Origin: Bog-473 sp963787485
GTDB lineage: Bacteria > Actinomycetota > Acidimicrobiia > Acidimicrobiales > RAAP-2
Reading direction: 5' to 3'
Assembly: GCA_963787485.1 (NCBI GenBank)
Contig: CAWBDF010000002.1
Span: 248,001 to 312,000 of the forward strand
DNA: 64,000 bases
A program made the translations under genes and the position numbers. This document shows positions 41,978-50,426 of this stretch, piece after piece. The notes under the pieces were generated by a model. The model was not told the origin of the DNA. It made no database searches and saw nothing but the letters and a program-made list of their open reading frames with translations. Each line of letters starts with the position of its first letter. The first letter of the stretch is position 1.

Positions 41978-44839
41978 CTACGAGCAACCGCTAGTCGACC
42001 CACAGCTCGAGCACACGTAGCACGAGCCTGCTCGCTGCATGGTGTTGCCGCAGTTGTAGCAAAGCGGAGCATCGAGCTGGGCCGCCTGGGGAACTGGGCG
42101 GACGGCGCCGGTACCGGTGAGGGCTGACGTGGCGACCGCTCCCGGACTCAGATCGTCTTCGACCAGCCCGAGAATGGGAGTGGCCATCTCCTCGACACCG
42201 GGGAGCGTCGGCTGGGTGCGCTCCTGGCTCGAGAGCACGCCGAGCTCGATCCGCTCTTCCGGCGTGAGGTAGTCGAGGGCCAGGCGGCGGAAGATGTAGT
42301 CGACCAGGCTGGTGGCGATGCGCAGCTCGGGATCGTCGGTGATCCCAGCCGGCTCGAACTTCATGTGGCCGTACTTGCGCACGAAGGTGGCCAGGGGCAC
42401 GCCGTGCTGGAGGCCGAGGCTCACCGAGATGGAGAAGGCGTCCATGATGCCGGCCAGGGTCGATCCCTGCTTGGAGACCTTGATGAACACCTCACCCGGA
42501 CGCCCGTCCTCGTATTCACCCACCGTCACGTAGCCCTCGCAGTCGGCCACGCGGAACGAGAAGGTCTTCGAGTTGCGCTTCCGGGGCAGACGCTCGCGCA
42601 CCGCGCCCACGACGAGTGGCGACTCGGCCCGCTGGTGTTCGTGCACCAGCGCCGCCTCGAGCTCGGCGATCCGGGCCGCGATCTCCCGGTCCCGGGCCTC
42701 GGCGGCCGAGCCGGCCGGAGCGGTGTCGCCGCCCTCGCCTGCGACGGCACCCACCTTCTTGGTGGTGGAGAGCGGTTGGGCCACCTTGCAGTTGTCCCGG
42801 TAGATGGCCACGGCCTTGAGCCCGAGGCGCCAAGCGTCGATGTGGAGCTGCTCCACCTCTTCGACCGTCGCGTCCTCGGGCATGTTGACCGTCTTGGAGA
42901 TGGCCCCGCTGATGAATGGTTGCACGGCCCCCATCATGCGGATGTGGCCGGGGTAGTGAATGGGGTTGTCACCCATGGAGCAGGCGAACACCGGCAGGTG
43001 TTCAAGGGCCAGGTGCGGAGCCCCCACGATCGACATGTGCTCGTTGACGTAGGTGACGATGTCCTCGACCTGCTCTGGTGAGTAGCCGAGCTTGCCCAGG
43101 GCCCGGGGCACGGTGTGGTTGACGATCGACATGGTGCCGCCGCCCACAAGCTTCTTGGTCTTGACCAGGCCCAGATCGGGCTCGACCCCGGTGGTGTCGC
43201 AGTCCATGAGCAACCCGATGGTGCCCGTAGGGGCGAGCACCGAGGCCTGCGAGTTGCGCACGCCGTACACCTCGGCCAAGTCGACCGCCTGGTCCCAGGC
43301 CTCCTGGGCGGCGGAGAGCAGCTCGGGCGGCACGACGTCCTCGTCGATCCGAGACGCCTCTGCCTGGTGCATGCGCAGCACGTTGAGCATCGGTTCGGCG
43401 TTCTCGTGGTAGCCGGCGAAGGGGCCCATGCGCGCCGCGGTCCGGGCGGAAGTGGCATAGGCGTGCCCGGTCAAGAGCGCGGTGATGGCGGCCGCCCAGG
43501 CGCGCCCGGCTTCGGAGTCGTAGGGCAGGCCCTGGGCCATGAGGAGCGCTCCCAGGTTGGCGTAGCCAATGCCGAGCTGGCGGAAGGCCCGCGTCATCTC
43601 GCCGATCATCTCGGTCGGATAATCGGCATTCCCCACAATGATCTCCTGGCCGGTGAACACGACCGAGACCGCCGCCTTGAAGCCCTCGACGTCGAACTCG
43701 TCGTTTTCGTCCAGGAACGTGAGCAGGTTCATGGAGGCCAGATTGCAGGCGCTGTTGTCGAGGTGCACGTATTCCGAGCACGGGTTGGAGCCGTTGATCC
43801 GGCCCGTGTTCGGCGCCGTGTGCCAGCGGTTGATGGTGGTGTCGTACTGGAGCCCGGGGTCAGCACACTCCCAGGCTGAGTGCGCGATCTGACGGAAGAG
43901 ATCGCGGGCGGCCACCGTGCGGATCACCGAGCCGTCCGTGCGGGCCACCAGGTCCCAGTCGCGCCCGTCTATCACTGCGTTCATGAACTCATCGGTCACC
44001 CGAACCGAGTTGTTAGCGTTCTGGTACTGCGTCGAGTGGCTGTCCGCTCCGTCGAGGTCCATGTCGAACCCGGCGTCACGCAGCACCCGAGCCTTGCGCT
44101 CCTCGATCGCCTTGCACCACACGAAGTCCTCGACGTCGGGATGGTCGGCGTCGAGGATGACCATCTTGGCGGCGCGTCGCGTCTTGCCGCCGGACTTGAT
44201 CGTGCCTGCCGAGGCGTCCGCACCACGCATGAAGCTGACCGGGCCCGAGGCCGTGCCGCCGCCTTTGAGCAGCTCCTGCGAGGAGCGGATCCGCGACAGG
44301 TTGACGCCGGCGCCCGAACCGCCTTTGAAGATGACGCCTTCCTCGACGTACCAGTTGAGGATGGAGTCCATCGTGTCCTCGACGGCGAGGATGAAGCAGG
44401 CGCTCCCCTGCTGGGGCACTCCCTTGACGCCGATGTTGAACCACACCGGCGAGTTGAACGCCGCCTTCTGGTGGACGATGAGGTACTTGAGTTCGTGATT
44501 GAAGACGAGGGCCTCTTCCTCGTCGACGAAGTACCCGTCCTTGATCCCCCACGCCATCAGCGTGTCGGCCACCCGGTCGGCCACCTGGCGCAGCGACCAC
44601 TCACGCTCCTCGGTGCCCAGCGTGCCGCGGAAGTACTTCTGGGCCAGGATGTTGGTGGCGTTCACGCTCCATGACTCGGGGACCTCGACGCCGAGCTGTT
44701 CGAAGGCCACCGACCCGTCCCGGAAGTTGGTGATGCGGGCGTCGCGCCGCTCCCAGCGCACCTCGTCGTAGGGGTGGACACCCTCGGTGGTGAAGTGCCG
44801 TCGGATGCCGATCTCGGCTCGCTGGGGGGCGATGGCCAT
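41978..44839 (-). CDS. nrdJ: Adenosylcobalamin-dependent ribonucleotide reductase, class II
   Basis: A 953-residue class II enzyme that makes deoxyribonucleotides using adenosylcobalamin as radical source. Typical blocks are NSPVWFNIGV, SGAGVNLSRIRSS, NPCSEYVHLDNSACNLASMN (substrate site with cysteine) and NSQASVLAPTGTIGLLMDCD. The C-terminus has paired cysteines (LCYNCGNTMQRAGSCYVCSS) that act in redox exchange. ATG 44839 begins the family N-terminus and has AGGAGG eleven bases upstream; the frame is open to 45001. A sigma-70-like promoter and two NrdR-type boxes lie upstream. It is the only ribonucleotide reductase in the window. Confidence 0.97.
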   Translation of the reverse strand: MAIAPQRAEIGIRRHFTTEGVHPYDEVRWERRDARITNFRDGSVAFEQLGVEVPESWSVNATNILAQKYFRGTLGTEEREWSLRQVADRVADTLMAWGIKDGYFVDEEEALVFNHELKYLIVHQKAAFNSPVWFNIGVKGVPQQGSACFILAVEDTMDSILNWYVEEGVIFKGGSGAGVNLSRIRSSQELLKGGGTASGPVSFMRGADASAGTIKSGGKTRRAAKMVILDADHPDVEDFVWCKAIEERKARVLRDAGFDMDLDGADSHSTQYQNANNSVRVTDEFMNAVIDGRDWDLVARTDGSVIRTVAARDLFRQIAHSAWECADPGLQYDTTINRWHTAPNTGRINGSNPCSEYVHLDNSACNLASMNLLTFLDENDEFDVEGFKAAVSVVFTGQEIIVGNADYPTEMIGEMTRAFRQLGIGYANLGALLMAQGLPYDSEAGRAWAAAITALLTGHAYATSARTAARMGPFAGYHENAEPMLNVLRMHQAEASRIDEDVVPPELLSAAQEAWDQAVDLAEVYGVRNSQASVLAPTGTIGLLMDCDTTGVEPDLGLVKTKKLVGGGTMSIVNHTVPRALGKLGYSPEQVEDIVTYVNEHMSIVGAPHLALEHLPVFACSMGDNPIHYPGHIRMMGAVQPFISGAISKTVNMPEDATVEEVEQLHIDAWRLGLKAVAIYRDNCKVAQPLSTTKKVGAVAGEGGDTAPAGSAAEARDREIAARIAELEAALVHEHQRAESPLVVGAVRERLPRKRNSKTFSFRVADCEGYVTVGEYEDGRPGEVFIKVSKQGSTLAGIMDAFSISVSLGLQHGVPLATFVRKYGHMKFEPAGITDDPELRIATSLVDYIFRRLALDYLTPEERIELGVLSSQERTQPTLPGVEEMATPILGLVEDDLSPGAVATSALTGTGAVRPVPQAAQLDAPLCYNCGNTMQRAGSCYVCSSCGSTSGCS

Positions 44840-44949
44840 GGTGCTGTGGTCCTCCTGCTTGCTCGTTCCCGCGGCGCCCGGTTGGGGTCCTGCGGGTCCA
44901 GTGGGTCCTGCTCGTGCGGTCCGACGTCCAGGGGGCCTCGTATTGCTCA

Positions 44950-44995
44950 CCACAACATATTGTGGCCTGCGCCGCCCCCGGACACCAGATGGTGT
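44950..44995 (-). promoter_or_regulatory. Paired NrdR boxes upstream of nrdJ
   Basis: Box 1 is the perfect palindrome CCACAACATATTGTGG (44950-44965). Box 2 contains ACACCAGATGGTGT (44982-44995). Their centres are 31 bp apart, the three-turn spacing used by NrdR pairs. Box 2 overlaps the predicted transcription start, so binding would block nrdJ transcription when dATP/ATP-loaded NrdR is present. Confidence 0.75.
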
Positions 44996-44999
44996 GGTC

Positions 45000-45029
45000 A
45001 TTACAGCACTGTAGTTACGTCGTTGTCAA
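45000..45029 (-). promoter_or_regulatory. Sigma-70-type promoter for nrdJ
   Basis: On the minus strand TTGACA (45029-45024) is followed after 18 bp by TGTAAT (45005-45000). The interval includes a TACAG-CA-CTGTA inverted repeat (45002-45013) overlapping the -10. Transcription would begin near 44993 and give a 5' leader of about 155 bases before ATG 44839. Confidence 0.65.
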
Positions 45030-45101
45030 CCAATGTGACTCGGTATTCCTGCAGGTCACGGGCCGTTCGCAATTTTTTTGCGCGGGACCCCGCGGTGTCG
45101 T

Positions 45102-45147
45102 CGTATACGGCAGGGGTCGTACGTATACGGCAGGGGTCGTAAACGGG
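45102..45147. repeat. Two tandem 20-bp repeats with CGTATACGG core
   Basis: CGTATACGGCAGGGGTCGTA is present at 45102-45121 and again at 45122-45141, with the partial CGTAAACGGG at 45138-45147. The core is that of the array at 38901. A CGCAA-TTTTT-TTGCG inverted repeat lies just before it (45068-45082). The array sits between nrdJ and glpK, 22 bp or more before the glpK ATG, so it could act on glpK. Confidence 0.88.
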
Positions 45148-45153
45148 TGGAGA

Positions 45154-45159
45154 TAGCGT
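45154..45159 (+). promoter_or_regulatory. -10 element (TAGCGT) for a leaderless glpK mRNA
   Basis: TAGCGT ends nine bases before ATG 45169. No Shine-Dalgarno sequence is present and the repeat array occupies the -35 region. Confidence 0.4.
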
Positions 45160-45168
45160 CGGGCGCCC

Positions 45169-46749
45169 ATGGTCAAGGTGGTCGCCGTCGACGCCGGCAC
45201 GACAGGCGTCCGCGCAGTCGCCGTGGACGAAGAGGGGCGGGTGTGTGACCTCGCGTACCGGGAGCTGACCCAGCACTTCCCACGACCCGGTTGGGTCGAG
45301 CACGACCCGTCCGAGATCTGGACCGCGGTCATGGAGACCCTGGCCGAGGTGGGAGCCCGAATGGCCCGTGGCGGCGACACCGTTGCCGCTCTTGGTGTCA
45401 CCAACCAGCGCGAGACCGTGGTGGCCTTCGATCGGGAGTCCGGCCGGCCGTTGCACCGGGCCATAGTCTGGCAAGACCGGCGCACCGCTCCGCTGTGCAT
45501 CGAGCTGGCCGGAGAAGGGCACCTGGCAACGGTCCGGGCCAGGACAGGGCTCGTGCTCGACCCCTACTTCAGCGCCACCAAGGTGGCCTGGATGCTTCGC
45601 CACGCCGACCTCGCACTCTCGCCCGACGATCCTGGCCTCGCCTTCTGCACGGTCGACACCTGGATCCTGTGGAACCTGACCGGCGGATCCAACGGAGGCA
45701 CCTACGCCACCGATCCGTCCAACGCCAGCCGCACGCTCCTCTTCGACACCGAGACACTGGCCTGGTCCGAAGAGTTGTGCGCCCTCTTCGGCGTGCCGCC
45801 CCACACGCTCGCTGAGGTCCGCCCCTCCGTCGGAGAGCTGGGGACCACGGCGTTGGCCGACCTCGGCGCGGCGTCGTCGGTGCTCGACGGTGTCCCGGTC
45901 TGCGGCGTGCTGGGCGACCAGCCGGCCGCTCTGTTCGGACAGGCCTGCTTCGACCCGGGGATGGCCAAGGTCACCTACGGGACGGGAAGCTTCGTGCTGA
46001 CCAACGTCGGCACGCAACGCCCACCGGCGCCTGAGGGCCTCACCGTGAGCTGCGCCTGGGACCTCGGCGCGCACGCGGACGCCACCCATGGTCGGGTCAC
46101 CTACGCGCTCGAAGGTTCGGCCTTCGTGTCGGGGGCGGCAATCGAGTGGCTGCGCGACGGCATCGGTGTCGTCGACTCGGCCGAGGAGGCAGGCGCGCTG
46201 GCGGCCTCGGTCCCCGACAGCGGGGGCGTCACCTTCGTGCCCGCGCTGAGCGGTCTGGGCAGCCCGTGGTGGGACCCCCTGGCGCGCGGCATCGTGACGG
46301 GGATCACCCGCGGCGCTGGCCGCGCCCAGCTGGCCCGGGCATGCGTGGAGGCCATGGCGTTCCAGGTCCGCGACATGACCGACGCCATGAAGGGTGCCAT
46401 GTCCGATGTGGCCACGTCCGATGATGTGGCCGCCGCATCGTCCCCCGTCCTGGCCGCGCTGCGGGCTGACGGTGGTGCTGCCACCATGGATCTCCTCCTC
46501 GAGCTGCAGGCCGAGCACAGCCGCGTCCCGGTGGCCCGCCCCTTCGCCCTCGAATCGACTGCTCGAGGCGCGGCCACGGCGGCCGGCCTGGCCGTGGGCG
46601 TGTGGTCGTCGCTCGACGAGCTGGCCCGACTTTGGGAGGCCGAGGCCATCTTCGAGCCAAAGCTTTCCGTCGAGCTGGCCGACGCCGCGTACGGCGGCTG
46701 GCGCCGGGCAATCGAGAAGTCGATGGGCTGGGCCTCCGCGACCTCCTGA
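45169..46749 (+). CDS. glpK: Glycerol kinase-like FGGY carbohydrate kinase
   Basis: A 526-residue FGGY kinase. The ATP/substrate motifs are VVAVDAGTTGVRAVAVD (about 4-20), GVTNQRETVVAFDRESGRPL with IVWQDRR (about 76-105), and GLGSPWWDPLARGIVTGITR in the second half. The base aspartate is expected in CGVLGDQPAALFGQ. The order TNQRETVV, WQDRRT and GDQPAALFGQ is that of glycerol kinase, so glycerol is the likely substrate. An extra segment (KGAMSDVATSDDVAAASSPV, about 408-427) is not usual in GlpK. No glycerol facilitator or dehydrogenase is adjacent. Confidence 0.9.
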   Translation: MVKVVAVDAGTTGVRAVAVDEEGRVCDLAYRELTQHFPRPGWVEHDPSEIWTAVMETLAEVGARMARGGDTVAALGVTNQRETVVAFDRESGRPLHRAIVWQDRRTAPLCIELAGEGHLATVRARTGLVLDPYFSATKVAWMLRHADLALSPDDPGLAFCTVDTWILWNLTGGSNGGTYATDPSNASRTLLFDTETLAWSEELCALFGVPPHTLAEVRPSVGELGTTALADLGAASSVLDGVPVCGVLGDQPAALFGQACFDPGMAKVTYGTGSFVLTNVGTQRPPAPEGLTVSCAWDLGAHADATHGRVTYALEGSAFVSGAAIEWLRDGIGVVDSAEEAGALAASVPDSGGVTFVPALSGLGSPWWDPLARGIVTGITRGAGRAQLARACVEAMAFQVRDMTDAMKGAMSDVATSDDVAAASSPVLAALRADGGAATMDLLLELQAEHSRVPVARPFALESTARGAATAAGLAVGVWSSLDELARLWEAEAIFEPKLSVELADAAYGGWRRAIEKSMGWASATS

Positions 46750-46852
46750 GCCTTACCGTGACCAGCTGCGGCTTGCCCTGCGGAAATAAAGCAACGAATA
46801 CCTTGTTATATTGACGCGAGGAGCGGACCGCCGCTCGGAAGGGTGGGCAGCC

Positions 46853-47569
46853 ATGAGCGTGGCCATCGTGACGGGAGCCAGCCGAGGACTCGGAGAGGCC
46901 CTGGCCCGGGGATTGGCGGGCGCGGGGTGGTCGTTGGTCGTCGACGGACGTCACCCCGGGACCCTCGAGTTCGCTGCCAAAGGGATCCGTGCCCGGGCGG
47001 TCCCCGGCTCCCACGTCGTCGCCGTCTCCGGGAACGTGACCGACGAGGCGCATCGTCACGACCTGACTGCTGCCGCATTCGACCTCGGCGGCCTCGACCT
47101 GGTGGTCAACAACGCCGGCACCCTGGGCGCCACTCCCCTGCCCTCGCTGGCCGACTACCCGCTCGACGAGCTGCGCCTCGCCTTCGAGGTCAACGTGCTC
47201 GCCCAACTCGGCCTCGTGCAGGACGCACTACCGCTTCTCCTCGACGCGCCATCTCCCCGACTGATCAACGTGACCTCGGACGCCGCCGTCGAGGCCTACG
47301 AAGGGTGGGGGGGCTACGGCGCCGGCAAGGCGGCCCTCGAGCAGGTGGGCGCGGTGCTCGCCGTCGAGCTCCCCTCACTCAGGGTGTGGTCGGTCGACCC
47401 AGGTGATCTGCGCACGGCCATGCACCAGGCCGCCTTCCCGGGGGAGGACATCTCGGACCGTCCCGAGCCGGCCTCCGTCGTCCCCGCACTGCTCGAGCTG
47501 ATCGGGAGTGATCGCCCGAGTGGCCGCTACCGGGTCTCCGAGCTCGCCTCGTCCCCCTCCCCCCGATGA
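46853..47569 (+). CDS. Short-chain dehydrogenase/reductase
   Basis: A 238-residue SDR. The cofactor motif is IVTGASRGLGEALA at the N-terminus, NNAG is seen in LVVNNAGTLGA, and the catalytic serine and tyrosine/lysine are in NVTSDAAVEAYEGWGGYGAGK. ATG 46853 follows AAGGGTGGG. Its stop overlaps the start of queA (ATGA), and the downstream regulator overlaps queA, so the three form one translationally coupled operon. An AT-rich stretch with TATATT at 46807-46812 is a likely promoter. The substrate is unknown; nothing in queuosine synthesis calls for this protein. Confidence 0.88.
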   Translation: MSVAIVTGASRGLGEALARGLAGAGWSLVVDGRHPGTLEFAAKGIRARAVPGSHVVAVSGNVTDEAHRHDLTAAAFDLGGLDLVVNNAGTLGATPLPSLADYPLDELRLAFEVNVLAQLGLVQDALPLLLDAPSPRLINVTSDAAVEAYEGWGGYGAGKAALEQVGAVLAVELPSLRVWSVDPGDLRTAMHQAAFPGEDISDRPEPASVVPALLELIGSDRPSGRYRVSELASSPSPR

Positions 47570-48642
47570 GCGTCCTGGCCCCCAACCCCGCTCGCCTCCC
47601 GGCCCTCTACCCGATGGCCTTCGAGCTGCCCCCCGAGCTCGAGGCACCCGCCCCCCCCGAGAGCCGGGGCATCACGCGCGACGCCGTCCGCATGCTGGTC
47701 GCCACCAAGTCCGACGGCAGCCTCATCCACTCGCACTTCTCCGAGCTGCCCCGCTTCCTCAACGAAGGCGACCTGGTGGTCATCAACACGTCGGGGACCC
47801 TGGCCGCCGAGCTCGAGGCCACGGCACCCGATGGCACCATGCTCCAGGTTCACCTCTCCACCCAACTGCCTGCCGGCCTTTGGACCGTCGAGGTTCGCCG
47901 TGACGGGCGGGCGCACCTGAACGCCCGTCTGGGCGAGACCATCACGTTGGCCGATGGCGGCCGGGTCATCCTGCTCAGTCCCTACTCGCCCGGCCCGGGC
48001 GGCCAGGGTGTGCGCCTGTGGGTCGCGCGCCTCGAGACGCCCGAACCCGTGCACAGCTTCCTGGCTCGCCACGGACGTCCCATCCGCTACGGCTACGTGC
48101 GCGATCAGTACCCCATCGCCGCGTACCAGAACGTGTACGCCACCGAGCCGGGTTCTGCCGAAATGCCCAGTGCCGGGCGGCCCTTCACCCCGGAGGTGCT
48201 CACCCGCCTGGTGGCCAAGGGGGTCGGCGTGGCGCCGTTGTTGTTGCACACTGGCGTGGCGTCGCTCGAGCCCAGCGAACCGCCCTATGCCGAGTACTTC
48301 CGGGTTTCGCTCGCCACGGCGCACCGGGTCAACGACACCCGGCGGACGGGCGGCCGCGTCATCGCCGTCGGAACGACGGTGGTGCGCGCCCTCGAGTCCG
48401 TGGTGGACGACCATGGGCACGTGCACCCGAGCGAAGGCTGGACCGAGACGGTCGTCTCTCCGGAGCGGCCCGTGCGCGCCGCCGACGGGTTCCTGACCGG
48501 ATGGCACGAGCCCGAGGCCTCCCACCTGGCCATGCTGGAGGCGATCGCCGGACGACCCCTGCTCGAGGCGTCCTACGTCGCCGCGCTCGAGGAGGGCTAC
48601 CTGTGGCACGAGTTCGGCGACGTGCACTTGATCCTGCCGTGA
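47566..48642 (+). CDS. queA: S-adenosylmethionine:tRNA ribosyltransferase-isomerase QueA
   Basis: A 358-residue QueA-family protein. The characteristic blocks are SAGRPFTPEVLTRL, VAPLLLHTGVASLEPSE and GGRVIAVGTTVVRALES, followed by FLTGWHEPEASHLAMLEAI. The enzyme transfers the ribosyl part of SAM to 7-aminomethyl-7-deazaguanine in tRNA, the step before queuosine. The N-terminal part (LVVINTSGTLAAELEA) is somewhat diverged from the usual (VNNTRVIPARL) and the genes for the other steps are absent here. It may therefore be a QueA paralogue with another role. Overlaps both neighbours by four bases. Confidence 0.85.
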   Translation: MSVLAPNPARLPALYPMAFELPPELEAPAPPESRGITRDAVRMLVATKSDGSLIHSHFSELPRFLNEGDLVVINTSGTLAAELEATAPDGTMLQVHLSTQLPAGLWTVEVRRDGRAHLNARLGETITLADGGRVILLSPYSPGPGGQGVRLWVARLETPEPVHSFLARHGRPIRYGYVRDQYPIAAYQNVYATEPGSAEMPSAGRPFTPEVLTRLVAKGVGVAPLLLHTGVASLEPSEPPYAEYFRVSLATAHRVNDTRRTGGRVIAVGTTVVRALESVVDDHGHVHPSEGWTETVVSPERPVRAADGFLTGWHEPEASHLAMLEAIAGRPLLEASYVAALEEGYLWHEFGDVHLILP

Positions 48643-49334
48643 CCGGGACCGTCGACCGAGTGCCGGCTGGCGAATCGCCCCTGGAGCAACTGCCGACGAC
48701 CCGGCGGGCCATCCTCAACCTGGTGAAGCGCCGGGGGCCCCTCGACGCCGCCGCGGTGGCCGAGGCCTTGTCGCTCACCCCGGCCGCCATCCGCGTCCAG
48801 CTGGCACGGCTCGAAGGGGACGGCTTGTTGGCGCACCGCGACGAACCGCCGGACTCACCGCGGCGGGGTCGCCCGAGGCACGTCTACACGTTGACTTCGG
48901 CGGCCGAGGCGCTGTACCCCAAGCGCTACGGCGATCTCACGACCGAGCTCCTCGGCTACCTGGGCGGGCCCGACGCCACCCGCGTCGACGAACTCTTCGA
49001 GCAACGGCGCCGGCGCCGCGTGGCCGGCGCCCTTCCACGCACTGCCGACCTCCCCTTCGACGAGCAAGTGGCCGCGCTCGCCGCGGTCCTCGACGAGGAC
49101 GGCTACCTGGCCGAGGCGGAGCGGCTGGACGACGGCTCTTGGCGCATCACCGAACACAACTGCGCCATCCTCACCGTGGCCCAGGGGTTCTCACAGGCCT
49201 GCGCCAGCGAGCTGGCTTTCATTCGCGACGCCCTCCCCGGCGCCTCGGTTCGTCGCGTGGCACACATCCTCGAGGGGGCGCACGTGTGCGCCTACCTCGT
49301 CACCCCGCCGTCGCCGTCGAGTCCGGCGCCCTGA
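48639..49334 (+). CDS. SufR-like winged-helix regulator
   Basis: A 231-residue transcription factor. The N-terminal winged helix includes AILNLVKRRGPLDAAAVAEA, LTPAAIRVQLARLEGDGLL and RGRPRHVYTLT. The C-terminal domain has three well-spaced cysteines (EHNCAI, QACASE and AHVCAY) in positions that resemble the Fe-S ligands of SufR, the repressor of the suf operon. The order ALYPKRYGDLTTELL and LDEDGYLAE is also SufR-like. No suf genes are present, so the target is unknown; the gene's own operon is a candidate. GTG 48639 overlaps the queA stop. Confidence 0.82.
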   Translation: MTGTVDRVPAGESPLEQLPTTRRAILNLVKRRGPLDAAAVAEALSLTPAAIRVQLARLEGDGLLAHRDEPPDSPRRGRPRHVYTLTSAAEALYPKRYGDLTTELLGYLGGPDATRVDELFEQRRRRRVAGALPRTADLPFDEQVAALAAVLDEDGYLAEAERLDDGSWRITEHNCAILTVAQGFSQACASELAFIRDALPGASVRRVAHILEGAHVCAYLVTPPSPSSPAP

Positions 49335-49560
49335 TCTCGAGGACCGAGGCGCCGTCCACCTCATGGATCTCGTTCTGGAGAAGATCGATCAGGTGGGTGC
49401 CGCCGATCTCGATCACGAACTCATCGATGGCCCTCCCGTCGTCGCGCTCGAGGATGTTGATCGCCACGATGTCTCCCCCGACGGCCCCGATCCGGCTGGC
49501 GACCAGACCAAGGGCTCCGGGCCGGTCCGGAAGCGCGATGCGCACGACGTATCCAGCCAT
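49300..49560 (-). CDS. ACT-domain protein
   Basis: An 86-residue single ACT domain. The fold is seen in YVVRIALPDRPGALGLVASR and GGDIVAINILERDDGRAIDE, where the PDRPGAL turn is the classic ligand-binding loop. ACT domains bind amino acids and regulate partner enzymes. The gene converges with the SufR-like gene, overlapping its 3' end by 35 bp, and is preceded by a leaderless-type -10. Confidence 0.85.
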   Translation of the reverse strand: MAGYVVRIALPDRPGALGLVASRIGAVGGDIVAINILERDDGRAIDEFVIEIGGTHLIDLLQNEIHEVDGASVLEIRAPDSTATAG

Positions 49561-49568
49561 GACCCGAA

Positions 49569-49574
49569 ACGTTA
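49569..49574 (-). promoter_or_regulatory. -10 element (TAACGT) for a leaderless ACT-domain mRNA
   Basis: On the minus strand TAACGT ends eight bases before ATG 49560 and there is no Shine-Dalgarno sequence. Confidence 0.5.
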
Positions 49575-49617
49575 GGCCAGCAATATGAACTGCCTGTTTC
49601 AGGCGGCTTACGAATCG

Positions 49618-50304
49618 TCAGTCCTGGTCACCGCCACTCCCGTGGGACTGGACGTACTCGTCGACGTATTGACGTTCGGAGAGCCGGGCAATCTCGTGCA
49701 TCAGCTGGTCGGTGAAAGCCCGACACCGAGTGTGGTCGTGATCCTCCAGGGGATCGTCGGCGTTCGCCGCCGGAGTCATCTGCATGGGTGCGCCGAAGCG
49801 GACGGTCACGGTCTTGAACGGCCGCATCATCCGACTCTCCACCGGCTGGACGTCGACGGTGCCGACCACCCCGACGGGAACGACCGGCACGCCGCACTCC
49901 CGGGACAGTCGCGTCACACCGGTGCGTCCCTTGTGCACGAAGCAGTCGAGCGTTCGGGTGCCCTCGGGGTAGACCCCGAGGAGCCGGCCCTTGCCCAGGA
50001 CGTCGCGCTTGGCCGTCTGGAGGGCTCGTTCCGACGCGCTGCCGCCTGAGCGGCGGATGGGGATCTGCCCGGCGGCCCGGAAGAACCATCTCGTCTTCCA
50101 GGACTCGAAGTACTCGGCCTTGGCGAGGAACGTCACCCGACGGGCCACGACGAGGGGGATAAAGACGGAATCGCAGAACGACTGGTGGTTGGCCGCCAGC
50201 ACCGCGGGACCGCGGCGCGGAATGTGCTCGCGCCCTTCGACCTTGACCCGGAACAGGAGGAAGAAGACGGGGGTCAAGAACACCTTGAGCAGCCAGTAGG
50301 CCAC
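49618..50304 (-). CDS. 1-acylglycerol-3-phosphate acyltransferase-like protein (PlsC)
   Basis: A 228-residue PlsC-type acyltransferase. The catalytic HX4D is NHQSFCD (H40, D45), the second motif has IPIRRSGG and the substrate-binding EGTR is YPEGTRT (E114-R117). A hydrophobic N-terminus (LLKVFLTPVFFLLF) attaches it to the membrane. It acylates lysophosphatidic acid or a related acceptor in phospholipid synthesis. Start GTG 50304. In the gap upstream lie the tandem 16-bp repeats that follow the aminotransferase gene. Confidence 0.92.
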   Translation of the reverse strand: MAYWLLKVFLTPVFFLLFRVKVEGREHIPRRGPAVLAANHQSFCDSVFIPLVVARRVTFLAKAEYFESWKTRWFFRAAGQIPIRRSGGSASERALQTAKRDVLGKGRLLGVYPEGTRTLDCFVHKGRTGVTRLSRECGVPVVPVGVVGTVDVQPVESRMMRPFKTVTVRFGAPMQMTPAANADDPLEDHDHTRCRAFTDQLMHEIARLSERQYVDEYVQSHGSGGDQD

Positions 50305-50309
50305 GCCCT

Positions 50310-50315
50310 ACGGTA
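50310..50315 (-). promoter_or_regulatory. -10 element (TACCGT) upstream of the PlsC gene
   Basis: On the minus strand TACCGT ends five bases before GTG 50304, at the near end of the spacing seen for other leaderless candidates here. Confidence 0.35.
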
Positions 50316-50364
50316 GCTCCGGGCTTCTCGACGTATTGGACCGGTCGGGCCCCTCGCCCGTTGC

Positions 50365-50426
50365 GAGCCCAATTTGGCCCGAGCCCAATTTGGCCCGAGC
50401 CCAATTGGCCCTAGCCCAATTTGGGC
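50365..50426 (-). repeat. Four tandem 15/16-bp repeats spanning a stop codon
   Basis: GAGCCCAATTTGGCCC occurs at 50365 and 50381, a 15-bp version lacking one T at 50397, and TAGCCCAATTTGGGC at 50412-50426. The last unit is the end of the aminotransferase gene on the minus strand: its CTA encodes the TAG stop after the final PKLG. GCCCAA-T-TTGGGC is palindromic. Confidence 0.9.

Noticed and set aside
44840..45000. Cobalamin riboswitch in front of the B12-dependent nrdJ
   Set aside because: The 155-base leader is shorter than a usual cobalamin riboswitch and no B12-box-like conserved core is seen; NrdR boxes explain the region.
45068..45082. CGCAA-TTTTT-TTGCG as a terminator
   Set aside because: The stem is only five pairs and no gene ends just before it; both flanking genes start from this region and point away.
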